Positions 21,192-29,817 of a stretch of DNA of 64,000 nucleotides are shown here, one piece after another. The stretch is from Niveispirillum sp. SYP-B3756. Its GTDB lineage: Bacteria > Pseudomonadota > Alphaproteobacteria > Azospirillales > Azospirillaceae. The position numbers and the translations under genes are program-made. The DNA lies in NCBI RefSeq assembly GCF_009495745.1, contig NZ_WIDQ01000007.1, positions 62,001 through 126,000 of the forward strand, written 5' to 3'. Numbering within the stretch: the stretch's first letter is position 1; every line of letters starts with the position of its first letter. A model generated the notes under the pieces. It saw only the letters and a program-made list of their open reading frames with translations. It ran no database searches and had not been told where the DNA came from.

Positions 21192-21220
21192 ACCAACCTT
21201 CATGAGTGATGAAGGTTGGT
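21192..21220. terminator. Perfect 12-bp hairpin abutting the DUF3576 gene
   Basis: ACCAACCTTCAT pairs perfectly with ATGAAGGTTGGT around a five-base loop. It begins one base after the DUF3576 stop codon on the minus strand. There is no T-tract, so it may be a rho-dependent or mRNA-stabilising structure rather than a classical terminator. Confidence 0.5.
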
Positions 21221-21221
21221 G

Positions 21222-21749
21222 TTACTTCGCCTCAGCGGCGACAGCCTGCTGACGTAGCTGGCGGGCGCGCGTCAGCACGCTGTCTTCCAACTGGGTACGG
21301 GTTTCGGTGGTGACCGGGGCATCCAGCCAGACACCGTTCTGCTGTACCTGCCGGAACACGCTGGCGCGCACGCCATCGGCACGCAGGGCGGCATCGACGA
21401 TGTAGAGATTGACCTTGAAACGTTCCGTCGGGGTGGCCGGCGGGGCGTACCAGTCAGTCAGGATGATGCCACCATAGGGGTCGGCCTGGGTGATGGGCAT
21501 GAATTCCACCGTATCCAGGGCGGCACGCCACAGGAAGGCATTGACGGCCACCGTACCAGCGGGGCGGGCGGCGACATTCATGCCGGCGCTGCCATCGCTG
21601 TTCTGGCGGAAGGTCTGGTTGGGCTGCGGGGCATCCGGCTCGGACGAACCGAGGCCGACGCTTTCCAGCACACCGCAGGCAGACAACCCGAGGGCCAGGG
21701 AGCCCAAAAGGGCGGTTCGACCGATCATGGACAGGGCACGCAAGGACAT
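21222..21749 (-). CDS. DUF3576 domain lipoprotein
   Basis: A 175-residue predicted outer-membrane lipoprotein of the alphaproteobacterial DUF3576 family, function unknown. The signal peptide ends LALGLSACG with the lipobox cysteine near residue 25. The conserved core contains VNAFLWRAALDTVEFMPITQ and DPYGGIILTDWY. ATG 21749 is chosen over the TTG six bases upstream, with AGGTGG eight bases before it. It lies downstream of leuS in genome order but upstream in transcription direction, with about 230 bases between them. Confidence 0.88.
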   Translation of the reverse strand: MSLRALSMIGRTALLGSLALGLSACGVLESVGLGSSEPDAPQPNQTFRQNSDGSAGMNVAARPAGTVAVNAFLWRAALDTVEFMPITQADPYGGIILTDWYAPPATPTERFKVNLYIVDAALRADGVRASVFRQVQQNGVWLDAPVTTETRTQLEDSVLTRARQLRQQAVAAEAK

Positions 21750-22052
21750 GGGCAAGCCACCTGGGAACAGCCAGCGGGAAAGACAGAGCCACCCTTAGAG
21801 CAAAAAAGCCGGCTCTAGGCAAGGCCGGGCGCTTGAGGCCAGGGTGGCGGCGTATGCTTTACACGCAATCAAGGCGGGATTCAGGCGCTAAATCCGTAAA
21901 AAGCTGAAAGCCGGGCGGGGATGGCCTGGATGATGCGGCAGCCACATCATTGCCGGGGCCATTCCCGCCCCCCGCTTTTTGCCCTTGCATCCAGGTCAGC
22001 GGCCACCCAAAAGCCCACGAGTCCCTTCACCTGTAGAGTCAGCCCTGCCGCC

Positions 22053-22970
22053 ATGACCTATGCCATCGCCGCCTTCTACCGTTTTGCCCCCATCGCCGAC
22101 CCGGCGGGCCTGCGTGACCGGCTTCATGCGCTGTGTGAGGCGGAAGGGGTGAAGGGCACGCTGCTGGTGGCGCCGGAAGGCATCAATGGCACGCTGGCCG
22201 CCGCGCCGGCGGCCATGCGTCGTGCGATTGCGGCGATTGCCGAAACCGCCGGGCTGGCAGAGCCGCTGGAACCGCGCTGGTCGGTGGATGAAACCATGCC
22301 CTTCCTGCGCCTGCGCGTGCGGTTGAAGCGGGAGATTGTCACTATCAAGGAACCTTCCGCCGATCCGACCCGGCAGGTCGGCACCTATGTGGAGCCGGAG
22401 GATTGGAACGCCCTGATCAGCGATCCGGAAACCCTGGTCATCGATACCCGCAACGGGTTCGAGGTGGCGCTGGGCACCTTTCAGCGCGCGGTGGACCCCG
22501 GCACGGCCAGCTTCGGGGAATTTCCCGCCTATGTCCGCCGTGAACTGGACCCGCAGCGGCACCGCCGCGTCGCCATGTTCTGTACCGGCGGCATCCGCTG
22601 TGAGAAGGCCACCGCCTTCATGCTGGCTGAAGGGTTCGGGGAGGTTTACCACCTGAAGGGCGGCATCCTGAATTATCTGGAACGCATCGGGCCAGAGGAC
22701 AGCCTGTGGTCCGGTGGCTGTTTCGTCTTTGATGAACGGGTGGCGCTGGGCCATGGGCTGGTGCCGGTGGAAGGCGTCAGCGCCTGCCTGGGCTGTGGTG
22801 CGCCTTTGACCGAATCCGACCGCGCCGACCCGCGTTTTGAGGAAGGGGTGGCCTGCCCCGCCTGTGCCGACCGGGATGAACCGGCCCGACGCGCGGCCCT
22901 GCGCGAACGCCAACGCCAGATCACGCTGGCTCGCCAGCGCGGTGCCCGCCATCTGGGGCCGCGCGATTGA
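22053..22970 (+). CDS. trhO: tRNA uridine-34 hydroxylase TrhO (rhodanese-fold, UPF0176)
   Basis: A 305-residue protein of the YceA/TrhO family, which hydroxylates U34 of certain tRNAs towards 5-methoxy/carboxymethoxy-uridine. The N-terminal half has the family's GTLLVAPEGINGTLA segment. The rhodanese domain has VIDTRNGFEVALGTF and the catalytic cysteine in MFCTGGIRCEKATA. The C-terminus has two Cys pairs (CLGCGAPL and CPACAD) resembling a zinc site. ATG 22053 is preferred over a long unrelated extension to 21921. Confidence 0.92.
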   Translation: MTYAIAAFYRFAPIADPAGLRDRLHALCEAEGVKGTLLVAPEGINGTLAAAPAAMRRAIAAIAETAGLAEPLEPRWSVDETMPFLRLRVRLKREIVTIKEPSADPTRQVGTYVEPEDWNALISDPETLVIDTRNGFEVALGTFQRAVDPGTASFGEFPAYVRRELDPQRHRRVAMFCTGGIRCEKATAFMLAEGFGEVYHLKGGILNYLERIGPEDSLWSGGCFVFDERVALGHGLVPVEGVSACLGCGAPLTESDRADPRFEEGVACPACADRDEPARRAALRERQRQITLARQRGARHLGPRD

Positions 22971-22981
22971 GTTTTGGCGTT

Positions 22982-23019
22982 CTCTGTTGAATGATATATC
23001 TTAATGTCATTTAACAGAG
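22982..23019. promoter_or_regulatory. Inverted repeat overlapping the ribosome-binding region (candidate operator)
   Basis: CTCTGTTGAATGA (22982-22994) and TCATTTAACAGAG (23007-23019) form 13-base arms with one mismatch, separated by an AT-rich 12 bases (TATATCTTAATG) that could contain a -10. The right arm runs into the AGAGGAG ribosome binding site of the next gene. It could be a repressor operator or an mRNA hairpin. Confidence 0.55.
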
Positions 23020-23028
23020 GAGCTGCCG

Positions 23029-23652
23029 ATGCCGAACACCGTGATGCCCCGCGTGCCGCTGGCGGCGATGAGCCGGTCCATCGCGGCGGCCTTTCATCGC
23101 TGCGTGGAAAAGACCGGCGATGGCACCATCATTGAGGTGATGGCCCACCAGCCCGATATCATGCGCTGGTATTTCGAGGAATTTTACGGCGGCATTTTCT
23201 ATAATCGCCTGCCCGGAATGCGGGTGGATGTGCGCAGCAAGGAATTGCTGCGCCTCAAGCTGTCCAAGCAGCATGGTTGCCAGCTCTGCAACCGCTCCAA
23301 CACGCTGGACGCCTTGGCGGCCGGTATCACCCAGGAGATGATTGACGCCATCCACACGCCCGACGCCCCGGTGTGGGATGATAAGGACCGGGCGGTGATT
23401 GCGCTGGCCGATGAAATGACGCTGCAACACATGGACGGGCATTTGTCTGCCGACCTGTACGCCCGTCTGCGCACCCACTATGATGATGGCCAGATCGTGG
23501 AACTTGGCTTCGTCGCCGCCATCCTGACTGGCATCGCCAAATGGATTTTCACTTTTGATATTGTGGACCGGGAAGAGGTGTGCCCGATCGGCAAGCCGGG
23601 TGGGGTGAGGGGGCTTTTGCTGACGGCCGGGGATTACTCCCCAGAGTCATGA
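23029..23652 (+). CDS. Carboxymuconolactone decarboxylase (CMD/AhpD-like) family protein
   Basis: A 207-residue, probably all-helical protein of the CMD superfamily. It has a CxxC motif in QHGCQLCNRSNTLDALAAGI (about residues 84-87), as in alkylhydroperoxidase-type members, and the characteristic KELLRLKLSKQ before it and DKDRAVIALADEMTL after it. A redox or decarboxylase role is inferred from the fold; the substrate is unknown. A palindrome upstream suggests dedicated regulation. GAGGAG lies eight bases before the ATG. Confidence 0.85.
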   Translation: MPNTVMPRVPLAAMSRSIAAAFHRCVEKTGDGTIIEVMAHQPDIMRWYFEEFYGGIFYNRLPGMRVDVRSKELLRLKLSKQHGCQLCNRSNTLDALAAGITQEMIDAIHTPDAPVWDDKDRAVIALADEMTLQHMDGHLSADLYARLRTHYDDGQIVELGFVAAILTGIAKWIFTFDIVDREEVCPIGKPGGVRGLLLTAGDYSPES

Positions 23653-23781
23653 TCCACGGCTTTGGGTATCAGACCTTCATCGCCGCATCCATGTATGGAT
23701 GACAGCAACGGGAAGGCGCAAAAAAACTCATCCCGCCGTCATGTGCGTGGACTGAGCTTACAAATTTTGTGCGGAGGGCGT

Positions 23782-23855
23782 TGGAGCGGGTGAAGGGAAT
23801 CGAACCCTCGTCGTAAGCTTGGGAAGCTTCTGCTCTACCATTGAGCTACACCCGC
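23782..23855 (-). tRNA. tRNA-Gly, anticodon CCC
   Basis: On the minus strand a 74-base cloverleaf can be drawn. The acceptor stem is GCGGGTG/CACCCGC with encoded CCA, the D arm is GCTC...GAGC, the anticodon loop is TTCCCAA (anticodon CCC), and the T arm is GAGGG-TTCGATT-CCCTT. The anticodon stem GAAGC/GCTTA has a G-A mismatch at the 27-43 position. A single gene between the CMD-family gene and the acetyltransferase gene. Confidence 0.96.
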
Positions 23856-23928
23856 GCCGGGAGCCCCCTTATAGGGGCTTCCAAATGCATAATCAAGGCC
23901 CTAATCGCTGTCGCCGCCCGGTGTTTTT

Positions 23929-24576
23929 TCAGCGCGCCGCGCGCCGCGTGCGACGTCGAGACACCATGCTGTTGGCGGCAATATCGCTGTCGCCAGCCAT
24001 TGCTGGCGTGGTCGGCAGCAGCATGGTAACCGCCGCCGCCGGACGGGCGGGTTTGGCCGAGCGGACCTTTGCCGGCACCGCACGGCCAACCGTTCCGGTC
24101 ACCCCGGACAGCGCGCCTTCCACCAGTTCCAGGCCCAGGAACCGGGCCGGATCAACCGGACCGGGCAGGGACAGACCCAGCACGCCGTCACGCGCAAAAC
24201 CAAACCGCACGTAATAGGGCGCATCGCCAACCAGGATGACGATCTTGTGCCCCTGTTCGGCCGCCTTGGCCAGGCTGTGCCGGATCATCTTGCCACCCAC
24301 CCCTTCGCTGCGATGGGCCTCATCAATGGCAATGGGCCCCAGCAACAGGGCCGGCGTGCTGCCGCCCAGCATGATCGGCCAATACCGGATGGTGCCGATC
24401 AGCTTTTCGTTGCCGTCACTATCGGTGTCGGTGGCGACAAAGCAGAGATCGGGCACCGGTGCAACGCCCTTGCGCAGCCGATAAACCGTTTTAGTGTGCC
24501 GCTTCGGACCGAAGCTGCCGTCGAGAAGCTGTTCAATGGCGCCGGCGTGGGACGGCAGCTCAAGCGTAATATTCAT
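23929..24576 (-). CDS. GNAT-family N-acetyltransferase
   Basis: A 215-residue protein with a single GNAT domain resembling the YhbS group. The acetyl-CoA pyrophosphate loop is EAHRSEGVGGKMI (R/QxxGxG/A), preceded by ALLLGPIAID and followed by IVILVGDAPYYVRFGF, the motif-B region of YhbS-like enzymes. The last 40 residues are Ala/Arg-rich and basic, probably disordered. The substrate is unknown. ATG 24576 (MNITLELPSHAGAI) is chosen; ATG 24597 and TTG 24603 are alternatives. Confidence 0.87.
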   Translation of the reverse strand: MNITLELPSHAGAIEQLLDGSFGPKRHTKTVYRLRKGVAPVPDLCFVATDTDSDGNEKLIGTIRYWPIMLGGSTPALLLGPIAIDEAHRSEGVGGKMIRHSLAKAAEQGHKIVILVGDAPYYVRFGFARDGVLGLSLPGPVDPARFLGLELVEGALSGVTGTVGRAVPAKVRSAKPARPAAAVTMLLPTTPAMAGDSDIAANSMVSRRRTRRAAR

Positions 24577-25013
24577 GCGATTGGGGTGTCCCGGCATAAG
24601 CAATAAAGGGGGCGATACAATGAAGCATCGGGCCGGGACCCCCTGACGCGAAAAGCGCCATCAGGTCCCGTGCAGGAAGACCGGCCGGCCCAGGGGCTGG
24701 CACGTGTTCTTTCGTCGTCGCAGGATGATGGGGCGCAACATTGCGCAGCTCTTCAGCAGTTGCATACTGATCGCTATATGAGGCCATTGCCGCCGGCACG
24801 CAAGTGGCTATTTCATGACCGAAGGGGCAGGGTACGATGGTGGCTATTGCCTGCGGGCTTGGTTCGGCCGCCGCACCGTCCTATAGTTGGCGGAAATGGT
24901 CGGCATCGGCCGGGCCGAGCCCGGCCAAGCCATGATAAAATTCAAGGGCTGGCCGGTGTTCCGTTCCGGTTCCGGCCCGCGGGAAGCCGCTGCCGCCGGG
25001 TTGGGAGAGTGAT
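24577..25013. other. Intergenic region between the acetyltransferase gene and apaG
   Basis: About 440 bases without a gene I can support. It should hold the divergent promoters of the acetyltransferase and apaG genes. One minus-strand frame of 79 codons (24560-24799) is open but has weak codon bias and overlaps the acetyltransferase start. No RNA gene or operator was recognised. Confidence 0.45.
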
Positions 25014-25406
25014 TTGTACGTTGAAACAACGCGCCATATCCGCGTGACGGTGGAGCCGGAATTCCTGGCCGACCAGTCGCAACCAGCGGCCGACCGCTAT
25101 GTCTGGGCCTATCATATCCAGATTGAGAATACCGGGCTGGAGACGGTGCAGCTGCGCACCCGCCATTGGATCATCACCGATGCGCTGGGGCGTACGCAGG
25201 AGGTCCGGGGGCCGGGTGTGGTGGGGGAATTCCCCCAGCTGCCGCCGGGCGGCCGCTTCCGCTATTCCTCCGGCACGCCGCTGGCCACGCCGTCGGGTAT
25301 CATGCGCGGCTTTTATCAGATGGAGACGGCGACGGGCGAACTGTTCGATGTGACGGTCCCCGCCTTCTCCCTGGACAGCCCGCATCAGGAACGACGGTTG
25401 AATTAA
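25014..25406 (+). CDS. apaG: ApaG domain protein
   Basis: A 130-residue ApaG (DUF525) beta-sandwich protein. The name comes from an association with Co2+ resistance and Mg2+ efflux in Salmonella; the biochemical role is unclear. Family motifs are YVWAYHIQIENTGLETVQL, RHWIITDALG and GPGVVGEFPQLPPG, then YSSGTPLATPSGIM and GFYQME. TTG 25014 is chosen because the next residues match the ApaG N-terminus (YVETTRHIRVTVEP) and GGGAGAG lies six bases upstream. Confidence 0.94.
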   Translation: MYVETTRHIRVTVEPEFLADQSQPAADRYVWAYHIQIENTGLETVQLRTRHWIITDALGRTQEVRGPGVVGEFPQLPPGGRFRYSSGTPLATPSGIMRGFYQMETATGELFDVTVPAFSLDSPHQERRLN

Positions 25407-25543
25407 TTTATTGCGGTGGGTGGCAATTCCACGGTTCCGTGCAATTGGCCGCTTGAAACCCCGTGATTCCCATCCAATTGGATAATCAGCCTGGCGGGTT
25501 ATCCCCTGCCGATCGCCAAAAACAGGAAAGGGAGCGTTGTCCC

Positions 25544-26209
25544 GTGGCTGCACCTAAGAATAAAACCGCCGACAATGTCGTTCCCGGCCCGCTGCATGGC
25601 CGCCGTGCCGGCAACAGCCTGCCCAAGCCGACCCGTGCCGAGGCGGAAGAGGCGGTGCGCACCCTGATCCGCTGGGCTGGTGATGATCCGGAGCGGGAGG
25701 GGCTGCTGGGCACGCCCGACCGCGTTGTCCGTTCCTATGACGAGTTTTTCGCCGGCTATCAAGTGGACCCGGTCGACCTGCTGGCCCGTACCTTTGAGGA
25801 GACGGACGGCTATGATGAGATGGTGGTGCTGAAGGGCATCCGCATCGAAAGCTATTGCGAACATCATATGGTGCCAATCATCGGCAAGGCCCATATCGCC
25901 TATCTGCCGCGCAACCGCGTCGTCGGCATTTCCAAGCTGGCCCGCGTGGCGGAGGTCTATGCCAAGCGCCTGCAGATCCAGGAAAAGATGACCTCCCAGA
26001 TCGCCAATACAATTGAGGAGGTGCTGGAACCGCTGGGTGTCGCCGTGGTGATTGAGGCCACGCACCAGTGCATGACGACCCGTGGCATCCACAAGCCCGG
26101 TGTCACCATGGTGACCAGCCGGATGCTGGGCGCCTTCCGCGAGGATGAGAAGACCCGGCGGGAGTTCCTGGCCATGATCGGCAACCCCAGCTCTTCCATG
26201 GAAGGGTGA
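25544..26209 (+). CDS. folE: GTP cyclohydrolase I
   Basis: A 221-residue enzyme that converts GTP to dihydroneopterin triphosphate, the first step of folate/pterin synthesis. Zinc ligands are visible in [12 protein letters not shown] and [29 protein letters not shown] and [11 protein letters not shown] are the substrate-pocket segments. GTG 25544 follows AAAGGGAG by nine bases and is preferred; a start at 25463 would add 27 residues not expected in FolE. It lies downstream of apaG with a gap of about 140 bases. Confidence 0.96.
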   Translation: MAAPKNKTADNVVPGPLHGRRAGNSLPKPTRAEAEEAVRTLIRWAGDDPEREGLLGTPDRVVRSYDEFFAGYQVDPVDLLARTFEETDGYDEMVVLKGIRIESYCEHHMVPIIGKAHIAYLPRNRVVGISKLARVAEVYAKRLQIQEKMTSQIANTIEEVLEPLGVAVVIEATHQCMTTRGIHKPGVTMVTSRMLGAFREDEKTRREFLAMIGNPSSSMEG

Positions 26210-26310
26210 AACGTCGCCTTCTGGCCCCTTGCCGTCACCGTCCGACCTTGACGACGCTCTAACAGTTCGCCACCATAAAGAAATACAACTTTCTAAATCA
26301 GGAGGGTGGA

Positions 26311-26553
26311 ATGGTGGCCATTTCGGCAAGCGGGGCTGGGAAAGATCCGGGCATGATCAGCCTGCTTGGCTTCTGCTTTCTGCTCGGCCCGATCTGCCTC
26401 TTGGGCGGGGGCATCGGTCTGGGGCTGGCTGCCGGGCTGGGGCTCGCACCCTCTTTATGGACGGTATCCGCCAGTTTTATGGTGCTGTTCGTGGCCTTGC
26501 CCTTCTGGTTCTACCTGCTGCACCTTTACATGCGGCCCCAGGCGATGGGCTGA
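26311..26553 (+). CDS. Small membrane protein, unknown function
   Basis: An 80-residue protein with two strongly hydrophobic segments: about 15-44 (glycine/leucine-rich, LLGFCFLLGPICLLGGGIG) and about 50-73 (FMVLFVALPFWFYLLHLYM). A good ribosome binding site (AGGAGGGTGGA) precedes ATG 26311, and a strong bidirectional terminator follows 21 bases after the stop, both supporting a real gene. No family recognised. Confidence 0.75.
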   Translation: MVAISASGAGKDPGMISLLGFCFLLGPICLLGGGIGLGLAAGLGLAPSLWTVSASFMVLFVALPFWFYLLHLYMRPQAMG

Positions 26554-26574
26554 GCCTGACAGAAAAGCATGTAA

Positions 26575-26607
26575 AAAGGGGCGCTTCCCGGCGGGGAAGC
26601 GCCCCTT
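26575..26607. terminator. Bidirectional rho-independent terminator
   Basis: AAAGGGGCGCTTCCC pairs with GGGAAGCGCCCCTTT, with A- and T-runs on either side. It serves the small membrane protein gene (plus) and the DUF2798 gene (minus). The stem is nearly the same as that at 27093-27125. Confidence 0.9.
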
Positions 26608-26624
26608 TGCTTTACGGGTGAGAC

Positions 26625-26921
26625 TCACTGGGCCGGGCTTTGCACCAGCAGCCCGACAATGCGCCGCACCAGTGGCAGCACCAGCAGCAGGGTGGGAAAG
26701 GCGATCAGCCAGGACAGGCCCCAGGCCTGCAGCCAGTGGCCGGCCACCCCCTCGGTCAGGCCGATATTGCGCAGGGTGGCGACGGCCGAGACCACACAGG
26801 TCATCAGGATCGACAGGATCAACGGCATGACAAACGCGGCGGCCGATGGCGGCAGCTTGCGAAAACCGGCCCGCCGGGCCTGACGGGCGGATGACGCGAA
26901 ACGGGCATTGAGATCAGACAT
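26625..26921 (-). CDS. DUF2798 family membrane protein
   Basis: A 98-residue protein with two transmembrane segments (PPSAAAFVMPLILSILMTCV at about 28-47 and LSWLIAFPTLLLVLPLVRRI at about 68-87). It matches the DUF2798 pattern: KLP...VMPL.LS..MT..VS in the first helix and a W..W..A.P..L...P..R core in the second. Function unknown. ATG 26921 is chosen over an extension to 26966. It lies convergent with the small membrane protein gene, sharing its terminator. Confidence 0.82.
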   Translation of the reverse strand: MSDLNARFASSARQARRAGFRKLPPSAAAFVMPLILSILMTCVVSAVATLRNIGLTEGVAGHWLQAWGLSWLIAFPTLLLVLPLVRRIVGLLVQSPAQ

Positions 26922-27092
26922 GGAAGGCACCTTGAAAAAGGGCCCCAGAAGCGGGTCCAACGGCATAACACACCGTCAGCTACCCTTCCGGGGCTGTTGG
27001 TGCGTTGATTGACGTTGAACGCTTACGGCGATCATCCTGTGACGCGCCTGTTTTTATAGGCACAGACGTGCCAATGCGGCAAGCGCAAAGAA

Positions 27093-27125
27093 AAAGGGCG
27101 CTTCCCCTGCCGGGAAGCGCCCTTT
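27093..27125. terminator. Terminator of the pet operon
   Basis: AAAGGGCGCTTCCC pairs with GGGAAGCGCCCTTT around a five-base loop, flanked by A- and T-rich bases. It lies just after the petC stop codon on the minus strand, with GC-rich stem and T-tract in that direction. Confidence 0.9.
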
Positions 27126-27150
27126 CTCCACTTACCGTTCCCAGACGGGA

Positions 27151-27936
27151 TCAGTGTGCATCCGCCCAGACGCGGCGCTTGGCGGCATACATGATGCCGG
27201 CAAACACCACCAGGAAGGTGATGGCCATGATGCCGACGCGGCGGCGTTCTTCCAGCTTGGGCTCAGCGGCCCAGGCCAGGAAGGTCACCACGTCATGCGC
27301 CATCTGCGGCACGGTGGCCTTGGTGCCATCGGTAAAGGTCACGCCGTTTTCGAACAGCGGCATGGGCATGGCGATGGCATGGCCGGGGAAGTACTTGTTG
27401 TAATTGCCGCCCGGCGGAATATGAGCGTCGGCCGGAGCCTCCTCATAACCGGTCAGGATGGCGTAGACATAATCCTCGAAATGCGAGCGTGCCTTGACGA
27501 TCAGCGACAGATCGGGCGGGGCCTTGCCGCCATTGGCGGCAGCGGCGGCCTGCTTGTTCGCAAACGGGCTCTTGAACTTGTCGGCGGGCAGGCCCGGACG
27601 GGTAAACATCTCGCCCTGGTCGTTCGGGCCGTCGGTCACTTCCACCGAGGCCGCGATCGCCTTCACCTCTTCCTCATTGAACCCGACATCATGCAGGTTC
27701 CGGTAATGAAGCAGGTGCATGGAATGGCAGGCGGCGCAGACTTCCTTATAGACCTGGAAGCCGCGCTGCACGGCCGCATAGTCATAGCCCTTGAAGAAGG
27801 ACAGGAAGCTGTTGACGCCACCATGGGCCCATTCCTGGGCCGGCGGAACAGCAACATCGCCAGCAGCCTGGGCACCAGCCGTGAGGCCGGCAACAGAGAG
27901 GACACCTGCGGCGATCAGATTACGAAGACGACGCAT
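27151..27936 (-). CDS. petC: Cytochrome c1 of the bc1 complex
   Basis: A 261-residue membrane-anchored c-type cytochrome. A signal peptide ([20 protein letters not shown]...) is followed by the haem-binding CAACH motif at about residues 69-73. The methionine ligand lies in the AIAMPMPLFENGVTF region, and the C-terminal anchor helix is GIMAITFLVVFAGIMYAA. The start codon overlaps the petB stop (TGATG). It passes electrons from the Rieske protein to soluble or membrane cytochrome c. A longer open frame upstream is only a shadow of petB. Confidence 0.96.
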   Translation of the reverse strand: MRRLRNLIAAGVLSVAGLTAGAQAAGDVAVPPAQEWAHGGVNSFLSFFKGYDYAAVQRGFQVYKEVCAACHSMHLLHYRNLHDVGFNEEEVKAIAASVEVTDGPNDQGEMFTRPGLPADKFKSPFANKQAAAAANGGKAPPDLSLIVKARSHFEDYVYAILTGYEEAPADAHIPPGGNYNKYFPGHAIAMPMPLFENGVTFTDGTKATVPQMAHDVVTFLAWAAEPKLEERRRVGIMAITFLVVFAGIMYAAKRRVWADAH

Positions 27937-29243
27937 CAGGCCTTCTCCATCACTTGGGCGGTAGCGCCGGTGGCGACCGAACCGCCGCCCAGAACGGGCT
28001 TGGCGATGGAGGCCGGCAGCGGCAGCGGCTTCTCGATCCGGCCGATGATCGGCAGGGCCAGGAAGAACACGAAATACATCACGGTGGCGATCTGGCCCAG
28101 CAGCACATAGGGCTGCTCCGCCGGCTTGCCGCCGACATAGCCCAGCACCAGGAAGGCCGGCACCAGCCACAGCAGCACCCACCACTTGAAGATCGGGCGG
28201 AAGCGCGAGGAACGGACCGGGGAAGTATCCAGCCAGGGCAGCACGAACAGGATAGCGATGGAGCCGAACATGCCGATCACACCACCCAGCTTCGCCGGGA
28301 TCAGCACCACATCCGTAAAGGGCAGGGTGATGGAGAAGGTGATGGAACGCAGGATGGCATAGAAGGGCAGGAAATACCATTCAGGCACGATATGCGCCGG
28401 GGTCACCAGCGGATCGGCCGGAATGTAATTGTCCGGGTGGCCCAGATAGTTGGGCGCAAAGAACACGAAGGCCGCGAAGATGATCAGGAACAGCACGGCG
28501 CCGAACAGATCCTTCGTGGTGTAGTAGGGGTGGAACGGCAGCGTATCCTGCGGGCCCTTCGGTTCCACACCCAGCGGATTGTTGGAACCGGTGATGTGCA
28601 AGGCGGCAACGTGCAGGAACACGACCGCGATCAGCACGAAGGGCAGCAGGAAGTGCAGCGCGAAGAAGCGGTTCAGGGTCGGGTTATCGACCGAGAAGCC
28701 ACCCCACAGCAGGGTCACGATATGCTCACCCACCACCGGGATGGCGGAGAACAGGTTGGTGATCACCGTGGCACCCCAGAAGGACATCTGGCCCCAGGGC
28801 AGCACATAGCCCATGAAGGCGGTGCCCATCATCAGCAGCAGGATGATGACGCCGAAGATCCAGATCAGTTCGCGCGGGGCCTTGTAGGAACCGTAATAAA
28901 CGCCGCGGAAGATATGGATATAGACGGCGATGAAGAACATCGACGCGCCGTTGGCATGGATGTAGCGGATCATCCAGCCCCAGTTCACATCACGCATGAT
29001 GCGTTCCACGCTGTCAAAGGCCAGCGCAGTATTGTTGGTGTAGTGCATTGCCAGCACCACACCCGACAGGATCATCGTTGCCAGCACCACCATGGCGATG
29101 GCGCCGAAATTCCACAGGGAATTGAAATTACGCGGAGTCGGGAACGACCCGTACTCCTTGTTCATCATCGTAATAATCGGCAGGCGCTGGTCGATCCAGT
29201 TCACCACCGGGTTATTAAAATTGGACTGTGGGGCGTGGGCCAT
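27936..29243 (-). CDS. petB: Cytochrome b of the bc1 complex
   Basis: A 435-residue, eight-helix quinol-oxidising subunit. Four haem-ligand histidines lie in [22 protein letters not shown], and the second pair in helix D ([11 protein letters not shown] and [12 protein letters not shown]). The Qo-site motif [14 protein letters not shown] is intact. ATG 29243 ([20 protein letters not shown]) is chosen; the extension to 29279 is not family-like. It is the middle gene of petABC, overlapping petC by one base. Confidence 0.97.
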   Translation of the reverse strand: MAHAPQSNFNNPVVNWIDQRLPIITMMNKEYGSFPTPRNFNSLWNFGAIAMVVLATMILSGVVLAMHYTNNTALAFDSVERIMRDVNWGWMIRYIHANGASMFFIAVYIHIFRGVYYGSYKAPRELIWIFGVIILLLMMGTAFMGYVLPWGQMSFWGATVITNLFSAIPVVGEHIVTLLWGGFSVDNPTLNRFFALHFLLPFVLIAVVFLHVAALHITGSNNPLGVEPKGPQDTLPFHPYYTTKDLFGAVLFLIIFAAFVFFAPNYLGHPDNYIPADPLVTPAHIVPEWYFLPFYAILRSITFSITLPFTDVVLIPAKLGGVIGMFGSIAILFVLPWLDTSPVRSSRFRPIFKWWVLLWLVPAFLVLGYVGGKPAEQPYVLLGQIATVMYFVFFLALPIIGRIEKPLPLPASIAKPVLGGGSVATGATAQVMEKA

Positions 29244-29271
29244 TTGGCACTCCCTCTGCCTGGATCTGTTC

Positions 29272-29817
29272 TTAGCCAACCTTGACGCGGGTATCGCTGA
29301 TGAAAGCGTATTCCGGTACGTGCAGGTTCAGCGGCGCGGGGCCCTTACGGATACGGCCAGCCGTATCATAGTGGGAACCATGGCAGGGGCAGAACCACCC
29401 GCCATAATCGCCCCGCGGTTCACCCGAGGAGGTGCCGAGCGGAATGCAGCCCAGATGGGTGCAGACACCCACCAGGATCAGCCAGTTTTCCTTGCCCGCC
29501 TTCACGCGGTCCTGGTCGGTCTGCGGGTCGATCAGCTCGCTCATCGGCACCTTGCGGGCCGATTCGATCTCTTCCGGGGTGCGGTTGCGGATGAAAACCG
29601 GCTTGCCGCGCCACATGGCCTTGATGGCCTGACCGGTGGCGATCGGGGCCAGATCAACCTCAATCGAGGCCAGCGCCAGCGTATCGGCGGCCGGGTTCAG
29701 GCTGTGGATGAAGGGCCACAAGGCAGAAGCGGCACCAACGCCACCCATGGCGGCGGCAGCCAGATAAATAAAATCACGGCGGGTCTGGCCGTCGCCCGCT
29801 TGCATGGTGTCCGCCAT
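29272..29817 (-). CDS. petA: Rieske iron-sulphur protein of the bc1 complex
   Basis: A 181-residue protein with a Tat-type N-terminus ([10 protein letters not shown]) and an anchor helix, exported folded with its 2Fe-2S cluster. Cluster ligands are in CTHLGC (Cys and His of the first box) and CPCHGSHYD (second box). It is first in petABC; together the three genes encode the complete three-subunit alphaproteobacterial bc1 complex. The stop codon lies 28 bases before petB. Confidence 0.97.
   Translation of the reverse strand: MADTMQAGDGQTRRDFIYLAAAAMGGVGAASALWPFIHSLNPAADTLALASIEVDLAPIATGQAIKAMWRGKPVFIRNRTPEEIESARKVPMSELIDPQTDQDRVKAGKENWLILVGVCTHLGCIPLGTSSGEPRGDYGGWFCPCHGSHYDTAGRIRKGPAPLNLHVPEYAFISDTRVKVG

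Noticed and set aside
21921..22052. Upstream extension of trhO by 44 codons
   Set aside because: The added residues have no family similarity, and ATG 22053 gives the standard TrhO N-terminus.
24560..24799. 79-codon minus-strand frame between the acetyltransferase and apaG genes
   Set aside because: Third-position GC is mixed, the ribosome binding site is weak, and it overlaps the acetyltransferase start; no family recognised. Not strong enough to call.
27937..28380. N-terminal extension of cytochrome c1 into petB
   Set aside because: The extended frame is only the shadow of petB; the signal peptide starts at 27936, and the TGATG overlap with petB is typical.
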